Part shown: in pieces, positions 34,415 through 47,595 of the stretch
Layout: every line of letters starts with the position of its first letter
How positions within the stretch are numbered: position 1 is the first letter of the stretch
DNA from: Hepsetus odoe
Taxonomy: Eukaryota > Chordata > Actinopteri > Characiformes > Hepsetidae
Length of the DNA stretch: 64,000 bases
Reading direction: 5' to 3'
Assembly: GCA_017165825.1 (NCBI GenBank)
Contig: CM029387.1
Location: 7,862,183-7,926,182 of the forward strand
Position numbers and translations under genes: made by a program
Notes under the pieces: generated by a model
Seen by the model: the letters and a program-made list of their open reading frames with translations, nothing else
Told to the model about the DNA's origin: nothing
The model's database searches: none

Positions 34415-35867
34415 TATGGTTAAAGTAAATATTTTCAAATATTTACCAAAGACATGCATATGTCAGAGAAGCCCATATCCCCACCCATAACAGCTCCTGT
34501 ATGTGAAGGTGTAGCATTCCAGAGAAAAGGCAGTGGCCAAACAGCTGCCTACGCACTATAAGACTGTTAGTGAGTATGACTGATAAGTGAGATGCTTCCA
34601 GGAACAGCTGAGATAACGTAAAACCAGGACACAACATTTGGCACTGTTCATACATTAATTTTCTTAATGTCAGTTTAAGCATTTCTGGATGCAGATTTAC
34701 GAAAGGAATGGAGACCATGGAAACCACATTCCTGGGTCATACCTTCTTTTTGGGGTGTGTATTTTTAAGAACATACCAAGTGAAAACATCCCTAGCCACT
34801 TATATCAAAGTAAAGAAAGTTTGCAGCTTTTTTCTGCTTGTTAACCTGCTGAACTTTTCACCCTGGGTCAAACTGGTTCACACACAAACAACATGCAGAC
34901 AGCCCAACCCGATTAAGTCTTTTCCTTTCAAGTTCTTTAAGAAGCAGTCGTAATGCACTCTATCTTACTATCTGCACAGAGTTTTGGCACATCAGTTACA
35001 ATCCAGTTCCTTTTAGCTTTAGGGGGCAAAGTCAACAAGGGGATGTGGCGCCTAAGGGTGAAACAAAGACAGTTCATGTTGTGGTAAGGGAATGGGTCAC
35101 TGGCAAGACAACATAGGTGAAAGAGAGTGGGACAGAATGAGTTATGGCCCTGCAGAAATGGATCATGCAGCAGGCAAGGGGTCACTTCAGGTAACAGGGA
35201 GCTTGTGTAAATGTGATGTTTGCCAGCAACTCCCTGAGCCTGGTACCACTGAGAGTGCTCTGTGGTATGACTCTGACATGGTCATGGTGACCTTCGTTTA
35301 GAAAGCGAGTCAATATTGATCCTTTATTAGTCGCCAGGCTCTGAGCCAGCTACACTCCCGGTCCTCCACACATGCACCTTCATTTCCTCCTGTCTCGAAA
35401 TCTGTCATTATTCATCCAGTTTAAAGGTTTCTCTAGACTTCTTTGATGGAGTAAAACACCATCAGTGAAGTAACTGGAACACTGGATAAACCTGGAGCAA
35501 TAACAGCTCACAATTAAATCTTACTAACAACTCAGTGCAGTAACTAATTCTTTCACTTTCTTGCTTATTACAAATTATTTTATGCCTAATATTAATAATA
35601 TAATAAATATCCACACTAAATTTGCCATGAACATTTGGCTGGAAACAAGTACTTCAATCTTTACAATCTTTAGCTAGTGGCTACTAATGTTAAATGCAGT
35701 CACAATGTGTGACGTGATCATTTTTGAACATCAATCGATTAATTCATATCTTGTGATGCTTTGTGACTACTTTTTAGATGTGGGTTTTATGAATGTTCTT
35801 GAAGGTGCTCGTTCAGCTGTTCTTAAAAGACACATTCACTAACTCTTTTGGCTTATTTGTGTGTTTG

Positions 35868-35902
<35 letters not shown>

Positions 35903-36286
35903 CTGAGTGTGTGGTGTACTGCTGATCACAAAGGGGCTGTCATTAGCATGTCTCCAGGCTGCAGCTCTAGCTTTGATCCTGTAAATCAGATGGTATCAGT
36001 GGCTTCACTTCACAGCCTCTTAGACCCCCTCGAGCAGTGACACAATTAAAGCCAGCAGAGATCGCTCTGATCATTATCTTTCATCAAGGGCCTTTAAGGC
36101 TGAAAAGACCACGAAGGGCCCTCTGGCTGACTCGAGTGACTGGCTACGGCTCGAGACATACCGAGCCAAATGCTACATGTGAGTCTCAAGGTTTCCTCAG
36201 CCTTGTGGCTTTGGATTGAATTTTATAACTAGTCATAGGCACCTGCCACAGTTTTCTGTTAAAGCTTTTCTGGCAAAGGCACCTAC
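34415..36286. other. Gene-free stretch
   Basis: No coding exon or known repeat apart from the GT microsatellite at 35858-35914. The 35930-36230 part is less AT-rich and has several GAGCC/GGCTC-type short motifs, but nothing I can name. Confidence 0.55.
35858..35914 (+). repeat. (GT)n microsatellite
   Basis: GT run with a few interruptions. Confidence 0.9.
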
Positions 36287-36295
36287 AGAGAGAGA

Positions 36296-36367
<72 letters not shown>
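36287..36367 (+). repeat. (AG)n microsatellite
   Basis: About 80 bp of AG with single interruptions. It sits directly beside copy 1 of the 130-bp duplication. Confidence 0.95.
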
Positions 36368-36495
36368 AATGGTGTAAGGCCCTAGTTATTCCCCAGATGT
36401 GAAGTTTTGCCAGGCCAAACCAGATTCACTGTTGCCCTCGACCTTCGTGGTCAGAACATTTTGCTCATGCGGCCCCTATTAAATTTATTTATCTC
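36366..36495 (+). repeat. 130-bp duplicated segment, copy 1
   Basis: Identical base for base to 52140-52269. It starts GAAATGGTGTAAGGCCC and ends ATTTATTTATCTC. The left flank is (AG)n in both copies. The right flank here is non-repetitive (AGCTCCACAGTCC), so this copy is likely the source. No tRNA, LINE or inverted-terminal features are present. Confidence 0.95.
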
Positions 36496-39400
36496 AGCTC
36501 CACAGTCCAAAAATACCGGCCCATCTGAGATTATATACAGAGGTTTTATGATGTCATGTCGACAGACTTAGGTTATAGCACATCTGTACATTTTGGAAGA
36601 GGCCATGTAAAAATGGAAAACACATCAAAGCTACTGCATGAAACAAGTTCCTCAAGAGTGAAACCAACCCATTTAACCCCCCCCGCCCCCCCACCACCCC
36701 CTTTTTAACTCTTGGTCAGCTGCGTTATTTACATGTGAAATTAAATTGTTTTGAACAAGGGTGGTTTCAGGTTTTTACTTTGGCATTACAGTACACTTAA
36801 CATTATCAGCCGATCATGCAGTCTAAAGATTTGTAAGCTTTACAATGCCTTTGGGCCCAAATGCCTCACTGGTGCCAGCAATACAAGTAATACCATGAGC
36901 ATGGAGCAACAGCATTAATAGGAGGACTTTATAATGGAAATAGTCATGACATTTTCATTCACCTGTTTTGGTTCATTTAAAGTACAGTAATCCAATTCAA
37001 TTATTATATTTACAGTATTACAATTATTTATTTATTTATTTGAGATCTTTCTGGGAATCCTGAGAAAATAATTAAATAGTTAACTAATCTTAGCTAAAGT
37101 TTAGTAAAGCTTGAGCAGTGGACCTTTTGTTAAGGCAACTGCTTGAGTAGTTTTTCCAGTTCAAGTGTATTCACTTGGGTGATTTTAAACTTCAATACTA
37201 TGAAAAGTTTATTTATATTTAAGTGATGTATCAGTTGCGAAATGTTACCTAGGTTGGTATTTTCAACACTTTTTTTCCATCCCTGGGTGATGGCCACAGG
37301 ACCAGATTCTCAGAGTGCCCGGCATGGGAGGCAGTCTGATTTAGAGCCTTACTGAATCAAACCAACCCATCTTTGCACTGGTCTGCCCCTTTTTTGACAG
37401 TCTCAGCATTTCTCTAGAGAACACTTCCCTTGTGTACACTTTCTGAAGAACGGCTTGTTTTCCAGGACTGCAGGAACGTTCTCTCTGCATTTTATAAGAC
37501 GAAAAAATAATAATAACTGCAACATTCCTGCGAGGGCTGTAATTTTCTTCCGGCGGGCAAAAGTTGCGCATTATGGTCTGGGTCACAGAACACATCACAA
37601 CCTGTCATCAGGCCCGCTCTGGGCCCATATTGGCCCCGCGCGGTCAGCCACATCACAGGCCACGGTCACAACCAGTGGAAAGGCCCCGGCTCTTCGCACA
37701 AACACGACCAATCAGCGCCTGGAATTCTGCCTTTTCTGTACATTTGCCCCCTAACCACCATTTCAGCTAAATACGGCACATATTCCTTTTAAATTACAGC
37801 ATGCAGACCCACCCCTCCCTACAATTAGCATGATTTAGACGTTGATGGACATACTAAACAATACAGACCGAAACCCACTGCAGGAACCATGCAACTGGAG
37901 GAGGTGGGAAGTGGGGGTGTGGGGTTGTTTGAAAAGGAAAAGTCTAGAAAAGGTCTGTTATCGGCAAGAGACAATCCACCACAACTAGGTTCGGTTTCTC
38001 CAGTTGAACCCTGATGTGGAACAAAGAGAAGCCGCAAGCCTAAGACAAAGACGATTAAAAGAGCAGTACGTGGCGTTTCATAGTAGACCTGTTTACATTA
38101 CAACATTTGGCCTGATTCAAGAGCTGGTGCGTAAGTAGGCCTGACTTCACAGAGTGAAGCTTTGGACAATAAAGGCTTTCAAAGAAGTTTGTTTCGGTTT
38201 TTGTGGTAAAACCATCTCATATTCAAAAGTGTAGCCTGCAAAATATACACACTCAGAAAACTCCAACCTCAGTAAAGATCTCAAACCAAACATTACACCT
38301 AGCGTGGTCAGAAGATCTAATTTGTGTTTACATTTAGGCTCCAACCTACATTTTTATAGCAAACTATCTTTTCTTGAAAGAGGCAGTGCAAACTAAAGGT
38401 TGTTGTGGACTATTTTTGTTTGCTTGCAAAAATAACTCAAGAGCACAAATTAGTATGATGTCCAAGGCAAAAAACATCACAGACATGACCAGGCTGAGGC
38501 CTAAAACACAAGTCACACAAACCTGAATGCTTTTATTAGATGTTGCAACATCACTGAGAATCATGTGATTTGCTACAGTGTCCACCTGAAATAGCGCCTC
38601 ACTGGGTGAACGTCAGACCACAGGCTTTCCCCCATGCTTTCCTCTGACAGCCATACATATTGCCGTAGCTTGAGCAAGCAGCTGAAAGATTCATTCACTG
38701 AAAGCCTCTGTCTCTCCATCTCACATGTATTTTGTTTACTCGAGGAAGAAGGTTGCAATGTATCCTTTCGCAACTACATAGCGACTTCACAGCAAAACAC
38801 AATAGCAGCATTGCTCAAGACAATTCACTACAATTCCCTAAGCAGTAAGGCTTAAACCAGGTTTTGAATGTACACACAGCTCTATGAGGCGGGGCAGCCC
38901 CAGACATTGGGAAAACTCTGTCCAGTCTGTGGGTAGTTTTCAAGAACAAGCAGCGCATCCATTATCTGTGCTGCTTATCTTCTGGTGCCTAAAATAAATA
39001 TACTATTCTCATATCTCTTTTCCACAATGTACTGGGCAACTGTCCAGGGTGTTTCTCTACCTTTCAGATCCACTCATCGAATAATTGAATGGCTGGATAT
39101 ATTTAATTTCTGCCTGCTGGTGGACTGATCACAAAGTCAGATTCTAACGCTCTCTGTTAATGTTTGCTCAACAAGAATTTGTTTTTTCAGTCTACACAAC
39201 TGATCCAGAGCATGAGGAGCATGTTCTTCAGTTCATGAGTTTAATCAGGTATGATAGAGGAGACAAAGCCAAAAAAATGTGCCTAGTGTTGGGTTCCAGG
39301 ACTTGGAGTAGGAACCCCTTTGTAAGTCCTTGAACATTAGACGACAAGTGAGTGTAAACCCCCTTCAAAACCCAGCTGGCCATCTGCTTATTTTTACGTT

Positions 39401-40293
39401 ATATGTTGCTTATAAAGGGTCGTTTTTGTTGAAATACAGGGGCATCCAGGACTCATGAGGCTGGGCCTTACAAGACATTTTTGTATGTTCTCCAAAGTTT
39501 AGTTTTTTTTCATAAACCCATGCATCAAACTAAAATTAGAAACCTTTTTAGGACTAATTAGCCTAATTCTAGAGTGAATCACAGCAAATCAGTTGGAATC
39601 TTTGCCAGGGAGTGCAAAATTTGTTTCAATTCAAATCAAGGATCTCCAGATTGCTTTTGTTTCTGTGTCAGCGGAATAATACTAAGGGATTCCGTTTTAG
39701 GTCAGACATGACAAGTGTAATCTGCAGTGTATCATGAAGCAGTGTGAGTGAGATGTTGCTGGATATCAGTGAGGTGTGCTTCTTACCAACATAAAATGAA
39801 AGCCATGCCTGATGACACCTCGATAGAACCCGCATATCTTTAGCTGGCTGGCCAAGCAGCCGACACACTTGGGAGCACATGAAATGAACTAAGGAAAGTT
39901 TTTAGGAACAATAGACATGCTGGCAGGTATGCTAAGCAGGTATTTGTGACAAGCCTGCCCTGAACACATTATCGCATGCAGACATTGCTATGGGACAAAC
40001 TTTCTTTTTTTTCCATTATCTCTTTGAAGACTAACTTGAACTCTAACCTGAAGGGCTCATCGAAAGTGCTATGGCCATGTGTAGCCTGTTGATTTTTTTT
40101 TGCATGTTATTTACCTTTGCATTCTTGATTTATTTAAATCAAGATATAATCCTCATATACTCATTAGATTTTTAGAAAATGTATACTAAATTAAGAAGTT
40201 TAATTATCTAACCAAGGATGCTGACTATGCTCTTTATTGCTGAGAGAATCACTAGTTTGGATTTTTTTTAGAATAGACGCAATATGAACCATG
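36496..40293. other. Gene-free stretch with a CpG-richer island
   Basis: No coding exon seen. It includes C-rich runs (36679-36700), the CpG-richer block at 37450-37770, and otherwise AT-rich sequence. Confidence 0.6.
37450..37770. promoter_or_regulatory. Second CpG-richer block with CCAAT box
   Basis: Contains about 15 CpGs, including CCCCGCGCGG, in AT-rich surroundings. A strong NF-Y-type CCAAT box, ACCAATCAGCG, lies at 37707-37717. Candidate enhancer or cryptic promoter; no exon is visible nearby on either strand. Confidence 0.35.
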
Positions 40294-40350
40294 GTCCCTA
40301 GCACTGTTGCCTCAGCAAAATGTTCCTGGGTTCGATTCTTGGCCACTATT
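40294..40350 (+). mobile_element. SINE head fragment
   Basis: GGTCCCTAGCACTGTTGCCTCAGCAAAATG followed by the B-box-like GGGTTCGATTC resembles the tRNA-like 5' part of a common fish SINE. Only the head is present and it is decayed. Confidence 0.55.
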
Positions 40351-40392
40351 GACAAATGATTTCTGTGTAGAGTTTCAATTATCCAAAAAGTG

Positions 40393-40394
<2 letters not shown>

Positions 40395-40444
<50 letters not shown>
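40395..40444 (+). repeat. (TA)n microsatellite
   Basis: About 25 uninterrupted TA units. Confidence 0.95.
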
Positions 40445-40447
<3 letters not shown>

Positions 40448-40503
40448 CAGTATTTTCCATTTAATGCTGTTAATGGTAAAATATTGGCACATCTTACGAA
40501 AAA

Positions 40504-40624
40504 CTGCGATGGGCTAGCGACCTGTCCAGGGTGTGTCCCCCGTCCTCGCCCTGTGTGCGCTGGGTTGGACACCAGCACCCCCCACGACCCCGTTTGGGAC
40601 AAGCGGCAGAAAATGGCTGGATGG
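40504..40624 (+). mobile_element. 5'-truncated SINE copy with 13-bp target duplication
   Basis: Carries the GGGCTAGCGACCTGTCCAGG ... GGGACAAGCGGCAGAAAATGG body and 3' end of the family at 22862 and 62710, closing with (ATGG)2. The perfect direct repeat ATCTTACGAAAAA flanks it at 40491-40503 and 40625-40637. The tRNA head and 5' half are absent, as expected when reverse transcription stops early. The perfect duplication suggests a fairly recent insertion. Confidence 0.93.
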
Positions 40625-42752
40625 ATCTTACGAAAAATGTTCTCTTTGGGGACTTTTGCTTCACACTCTACTGCTGCACTAAGACAAAGTTGGCCAGTTC
40701 ATGCACTGCTTTCTGTGATGTTGCATTACACAGATGTCTGGTTCTTATTACCAGATCTGACTTGTATGTTTCTCTAGAATGAAGTATCTCACATCAAAAC
40801 CTCTTTGAATGATTGTTACTTCTAAAGCATTTAATTATGCAAAAAATGTTGAAAATCTTTCCTTGAATAAACGCATCATCTAAGGACATATCAAAGTAAT
40901 TGTAGATGAAATTCTTTTCGTTTCATTTGATCTCAAGGAAATATATTACAGCACACCTTAGCAATAAATTAGATCATGTCTTTATGGTGGTCCTGTTTGA
41001 ACTCGACTGTCTGATTCTGCAGCCGCTCTAACAAGTTTATTAGTGAGTGTAGAAAGTGTTTCTCTGAGCTCATTTCTACTTGCCTTTTCATCATCAAACT
41101 ACATCTCAAACAGCCTCAAAAGCTTTTAAGAGCCTGCATTCATGTTTTTGGCCATTTCTGCCCAGCACTAAGTCTCTCTCAGGGGGAAACGCAGTGATGC
41201 TGGACCGTCCGAGCAGTTTGTAATGATAAACCGAAGGCATGAGGTCCAGAGTCACCACATTAGAGGAATTCCAGCATCACTGTTTACACTGAGGGACAAA
41301 TGCAGGCATTGAGGCAGCTGTGTGCTCTGAATGAGCTCTTTCTACACACATGTGCACATACACCCAGAGCACATTCCCCTGGCTGCTTTCATTTAATGTC
41401 AAGCACACCGCCACTTCAATGAAAATGCTCGGTTAATGACAGCGCAAAATTCAAAAGAGGCCCAGACTCCGTCATAAAAAAAACAAAAAACTAACATACA
41501 CACTCACACATTCACCTCCACTGCCTCAGGTGACATTTGTATTTTTGAACCCTTATTAAAAGGTACATTTTTGAGATTTTTTAGAGTTCAGACTGTATTT
41601 TTGGAGTTCAGGTTCCATCAGTCTAAAATCTGATCTGTTGAAACATATTAAACAGCATTCTTAACAGTAAAGGTTCCAAAATCATTCTTGACTTTGATGG
41701 AAAGATGGCAAGAAAGTTTCATTGTTATAGAAACTTAACATAAAAAATTATCTTAAACAATTAAAAAAAAGATTTTTATCTTCTTTACAAAGACTATGCT
41801 TTTAAAAGCCCATTCACCAGCTCTCAGCAATCCTGATCCAACTCATCAGCTAATTAGTAAGCTTTACCTGGGTTGAAGTGAATGTATTAGTGTTTAATTA
41901 GAGTTTTTTAGATTTATTTATTTGGATTTTAAATTGTGTTTAATATTTGTGTACTTATTTATGGGATGTTTCATGTATTTATATTTATGGGACTGCACAG
42001 CTTTATTTGTAGTAGCACTAATATAAACTGAATCTTTTCATCAATGTAACATTTTCTTTAAATATGGAATTTATTTTGAGTTTTTAAGTTTGTGAATCTC
42101 AGACTCTAAAATCAGATCTAAAATCTGTATTTGAGAGTAAAATCTCTACAGCCCTAAGACTTCTTCTAAGAGCTTGTGATCTTTCCATGATGCCCACATT
42201 AGAAACCGCTCTCGTGTTTGTATTTATGTAAAAAAAAACAACAGTTCTTTTTTGTATTTATTTTATTTTGTTTTGGTTTAGCTTCTGCAATGCTTTGCTC
42301 ACTAACCTAAATTTGGACCTTAGTTTGATATCAGACCAATGAAGCATCCAAAAAGACAAGAATCAGATCTGAGGAATTTCAGCTCCACCACAGCTCTAAA
42401 GAGGATTTGTAACTAAAGTCTCGAATGTGCTTACAGATTTCTTAATTGTTTCTGTGAAAGCTATTTAATTTTAGTCACTGTTTCACAAAAGAAACATTAA
42501 GTTTTTGTAAAACAGACTAATAGCTTCCACTCTGGTTCTTATTTACACATATGAAAGCTTCTGCATTCTCGTAAAACAGCATGTCAAGGGAGGATTTCTC
42601 TCATTTCTCATGATCAACTGGCTATTTTAGTGTCAACTTTAGAACGCTTTAACTTTCAGTTTGCATTTACAATAACAAGTGCAGTCTGGCAGGCCATCCT
42701 GTTTTAATTATATAATACCACACTGCCCTCCCCTCTGCAAAACCCCTTCCCT

Positions 42753-42820
42753 TCACACACATACGCATGCACATGCGCACACACGCACATGCACACACTC
42801 ACACACACACACACACACAG
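42753..42820 (+). repeat. (CA)n microsatellite, interrupted
   Basis: CACACATACGCATGCACATG-type start, then a pure CA run. Confidence 0.9.
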
Positions 42821-43354
42821 AGAAAAGAGGCATTACGTTACACCACTCACTCGTATCCTCGGCCTCTACCATATAATTATACAATCTGCAGAAAACATTT
42901 ATTTTTAGGCTTTGTAAATGTTTGAGTTTAGCTGTGGACATTCAAGTAGTGCGCAGAGCCTAAGGGAATTTCAGCCCAAGCCTGGCCAGTGTGGGTCATC
43001 TTATCACTCGTTGTTGCCCCTGGATTTAAATAAGACATACACAATCTGTCTGCCTGTTTCATACCTACGATTTGCACAAGAATGAATGCGCACACACATA
43101 GAAGGTCTTTAAGCTTTCTGGAAATCTGGATGATAATCAAATTATCAACCAAATTTGGTTTAATGCAATAAGTAAACAATTAATGGATAACTGCACTGGC
43201 TTTACGTTTTAAGTCAGTGCTGAAAAATTATAGAACTATTTTATTTAAAATCATAATTTGTGTTTATTCAGGTGCCCTTCATCCTACACAGAAATATCTT
43301 TATATATTTATGGGATCGTATGTGGCTCTTAATCATGTTATGTTAATCACATGA

Positions 43355-43508
43355 GGCCATTTCCATTGCTCAGTGGTCCAGTTCTGATGCTTTTGCGGGT
43401 GGACAGGGGTTGATGTGGAACTGGACCAGATCGACAAGCCTTTGCTCCCCTTGTGCATCCATGATGGGTGCCAGCAACTCTGTCGCTGGTTAGCCAGTGG
43501 TCCTTTAT
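43355..43508 (+). repeat. Degenerate fish interspersed repeat
   Basis: Ordered segments CCATTGCTCAGTGG, TTCTGATGC..TTGCGGG, GACCAGATCGACAAGCC, TTTGCTCCCC and TGTCGCTGGTTAGCCAGTGGTCC resemble a widespread teleost repeat. Class unknown; no clear ends or target duplication. Confidence 0.55.
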
Positions 43509-46158
43509 ACATATTTGTCTACTCAAATATACATGCTACTATTATATATATACATACTATTTGCTTGCAGTGAAGAATAACAAAGACTGAAGTATGATTC
43601 ACAGCATAATGTGAATGAGTCATCTGTTGAAAATGCAAACACATGTACACATGCAAACACACGCACATAGTATTGGAAATGAAAACATACAAGATTATTA
43701 TTAGTTTTTTTTGGTTTTGTAGCTTTTTATGTGTCAAGAAGTTCTTTTCTACATTTTTTTTTAGCTTTTTTAAGTTTTAAAAGTACAATTTTTGTTTGTA
43801 CTCTGTCTATTTTGCTTCCATCTCAACGCTCCATGTACAAAATCATTTTTTTAAAGGACTTAAGATTCTTTCCCTATCAAACCACCACGTTTACACCTAA
43901 TGTTTATTCCTCCTGAATACTGTAGGAAGTCATTTTATAAAGCTTTAATGGATTATTACTAATAATTTTAATTTGTTTTACTTATTTGAATTCCAGTGTG
44001 ATATTCTTTTGATGCAGAAATATTTTCCTTTCAGAATTTTCCTTTGTAGTTTACTTTCATAACCTAGACTTATGTCTGCATTCAGCACTGCGAAACACTG
44101 TATCTTAAGGTTTATTTAGTTTAATGATGAAATGGGTATGGTTTAGGCTTTACTATCAAAAAGAATTAGCACCAGCCAGCAAACCTGTACAGACATGCGC
44201 TAAACGCACACACACATGATCTGCTATTGAAGTAAGGAGCCATTGTTTCAGATATTGCTATGTTTACTAAAGGTTCCATAAAGTAATTAGCACATGTCAG
44301 GTGTACTGAGTTCACGTGAAGTGAGAGGAGATGAGTGTGTGCGCTACAGGTGAGCGCCACTCTGTCTAATCCTCTTAACATTCTGTCCTTACATGCCAAA
44401 CTTGCTCGACGTGAATGAAAGGATGGTTCGTAGTTCTCATTTTCACCATCTGACTGTAATTGACATTCTTTCTTGGTACATAAAGAACCAATAAATCAAC
44501 ATGGTGTGCTGCAATTTGATGTTCCAGAAGTACATGTACATATACACACTCTCCGATACACCCATTACATGTTCTTACAAACATTAACATGCAAAGAAAA
44601 CGGCATGTTCTTGTTCTTAACCTAAAATCATGGCAGCAAACAGTGGGGAAGAACTGAGTGTTACCAAAACACCTAAATAAATGTAACTAATTCATTTTAC
44701 ATGCACTGACTGTTCCATGCCCTGGCGCAGGCCCAGGCCCAAGAAAGGCCAGTCATTCCAGATTTGCCGACACGCAGGTGTGATCAGGTGTGAAAGTCTT
44801 TAATGCAAGTATGTTCTGCCTTACAAAATGTTGACAAAAAACAACAAAAATAAAACATTTAACCTCTCATTTAACATTTAAATGAGAAACTAGCAATAGC
44901 ATATTTCAGATGATTCAGACTGGACCACTATCATGTTTGTTTAGAGTAACATACCAAGTTTAAAATGTGCTACACTACTGAACCGCACTATGTTGTTATC
45001 GAGACTAAGTTGTGAAGTAGTGTCACTGAAGTACAGCTCTTCTAAAGCATAAAAAGCATTTGGACTACTTGGCACCCTCTTATGGAGATTTTTGCCTGCT
45101 AAATGTGAGGGAGTGAGTGATAGAGTTACAAGCCAGTTTATGTCTAAGCTTGTCCTTTCACATACATATAAAGATGCAATATTTAATAACACGCTTGGAA
45201 ACCAGAGTGAGCTGTTTATGTACACTGTTTATGTACTTAAAATGTAATGAAATGAAATGAAATTAATTTTTTTGCTGCAACACCAACATTTCTTATTAAC
45301 TTTGTTTTTTTTATGTGTGTCAAGTTCTTGTTTGAACATATTCCACTGGGATAAATGGACTTGGTAAGGTTTAAAAGTTTATAAAGTCAAGTGTCATTTC
45401 ACTACTGAACTAATGCCCAGTCATAATATGTGAACTGTCCCTGCTCAGTGGTGTTTTAGCTCCTATCCCATGTCCTGTACGTCAGACAGGAAGCTGTGAC
45501 GACCTCAAAGTGCTCATTTGTGATGAGTGTGTCCACCTGCCTTTTGTGTGAAATAGATACTTTGAGTCTCTGATGCAGGTCTTAAGCAGATGCTGATGAA
45601 ACCCAACGGTGAAAATCAATGCTGAGCCCATGGCTGCTTCACTGACTCGTTGCTGTGATGACAGTGTTGTACAACAAAGTAACATCACGCTAATGCAAGG
45701 CCACAGAGCCACATTTCAACGTGAAAGGACTTTCTCATCACGGCACATGTTTCATTACATGCTGTGGCAACACTTTTATGCTATCAAATAGTATAAAGTT
45801 GGTTTCTCTGGAATAGGTAAACATGCAATTAACTCTTTCAAAAAAAAAAAAAAGAGAAAAAGAAAACAGTCCTGGCTTGTTGCATTATCACAGCTGGTTT
45901 TGGCCAAGGGTATGTTTCCCAAAACTGCAACACAGCTGATTAAAAACAGACTGTCCTATCTACTGTGCACTGGTGTGTGCACGTGTTTGTGTGTGTGTGT
46001 GTGTGTGCTTGAAATGAATCTTTTGGCAAGAATTTAAGAATTCCAAAATGATGGAAAAATACAAGCTAATTCCTAAAATATATATATATATATAAATTTT
46101 TTTATTAAATACAGCTGCCTGTACTGGGACTTAAAGAGAATTAGTTTTCTATCCTCAT

Positions 46159-46202
46159 AGATAGATAGATAGAGAGATAGAGAGAGAGATAGAGACAGAT
46201 AT

Positions 46203-46262
<60 letters not shown>
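46159..46262 (+). repeat. (GATA)/(AG)n compound microsatellite
   Basis: GATA units grading into GAGA and a long AG run. Confidence 0.92.
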
Positions 46263-46263
<1 letters not shown>

Positions 46264-47507
46264 AAGTGCTCTTTTTTTTAATGATGGAGTGCTTTTTAAT
46301 GGGAACTTGCAGGGAATTCTTGACCACTGAATGCGTCACATGTGTGTTTTACAGTATGAGTGCAGGGAAGAAGCTGCAAAGACACCAATATTTTTTTATA
46401 CTTCCTCCCACACTTGGATTCACAGGCTCCCTCCATTGTATCCACCAATTCTAGTTTTGAAAGCCGATTCTGCAAAGCATTTGTTTTAAACATAAATGTT
46501 TACACACACATACAGTTTCGCTGCATTCAGGTATCCTAATTGTGTTCCCTGAGAAATGGGAAGAGACCCCTCCCCCGCCCCGCTAAGACACCCTTGCCCC
46601 TCTTCCGCATTTTCCTACAAACAGGATGTGTGTGATGGAGCTGGAGTGATCAAGCAAATGCCAGTTGAAAGCTATTTCTTGGAAAGTTCTTTGGGTGCGA
46701 TAAGCTTTATTGCAGCTCCACTTCTGATAGTTCTATGATGATTTAGTGTGCCGTTTCTGTGCCAAAGTTAATGAAAATGAACAAGAATGCCAACACTGTC
46801 AACAAACTCCTACAGAATCATTACCGAACATTCCAAGAAGTCATTACTTTTGCTTTCTGCCATTTCCCAGGGAATCAGATAAAGCCAGGAACTTGGCCCA
46901 TTTTGCAATGATTCCCAAACAGTGTGTGTTGTGTGGTTGCATAAGAGGGATGAGTACAGTAACTATCTGGTTTGTGCAGCATACCTGCTTCAGGCGCATG
47001 ACAACGCCCAGAAAGGAAATCTTGTTGATGAATTAAAAATACATTAACCTGAACATTATGTGCAGTTGCTGTGCTCTACCCGTTATTAAATAGTAAAACA
47101 ATTCAATACATCTTGTTCTCACATGGATTATTTGGAAACATGCAAAAATATACTCAGAACAAAGAACATTGTATATCTCCATAGAAATATAATGGGAAAA
47201 CATTTTAAATGAATTCATTAAAAAGGAATTTTATGAAAAAAATGCTCATTCTAAAGCTTCCAAGCCAAAACATATAGCTATTAAAGCAGTGCATTAATGT
47301 ATTTTGCTATTATATTTCTTACAATGTCAAAACAACCTAATGTGTCCATTCAGCTCAGCACAATTTGTGTTACTTTCAACACTGACAGACTGATTTATGT
47401 CAACAATAAGCTCTGTTTCTTAACACAAACTTCTACTTACTCAATAAACTCTACAATTACACCCAAACAGGACTAAACACCAGTGCTCAGGTAACATCTC
47501 ACCTAAC

Positions 47508-47509
<2 letters not shown>

Positions 47510-47594
<85 letters not shown>
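47510..47594 (+). repeat. Long (CA)n microsatellite
   Basis: About 42 CA units without interruption, the longest dinucleotide run in the window. Confidence 0.97.

Positions 47595-47595
<1 letters not shown>

Noticed and set aside
40484..40782. Plus-strand frames over 80 codons
   Set aside because: They cross the inserted SINE fragment and its flanks and have no protein family features.
46746..47036. 96-codon plus-strand frame with CxxC...CxxC at its start, suggesting a zinc ribbon
   Set aside because: The spacing is short, there is no further domain structure, splice context or promoter, and the rest of the peptide looks random.
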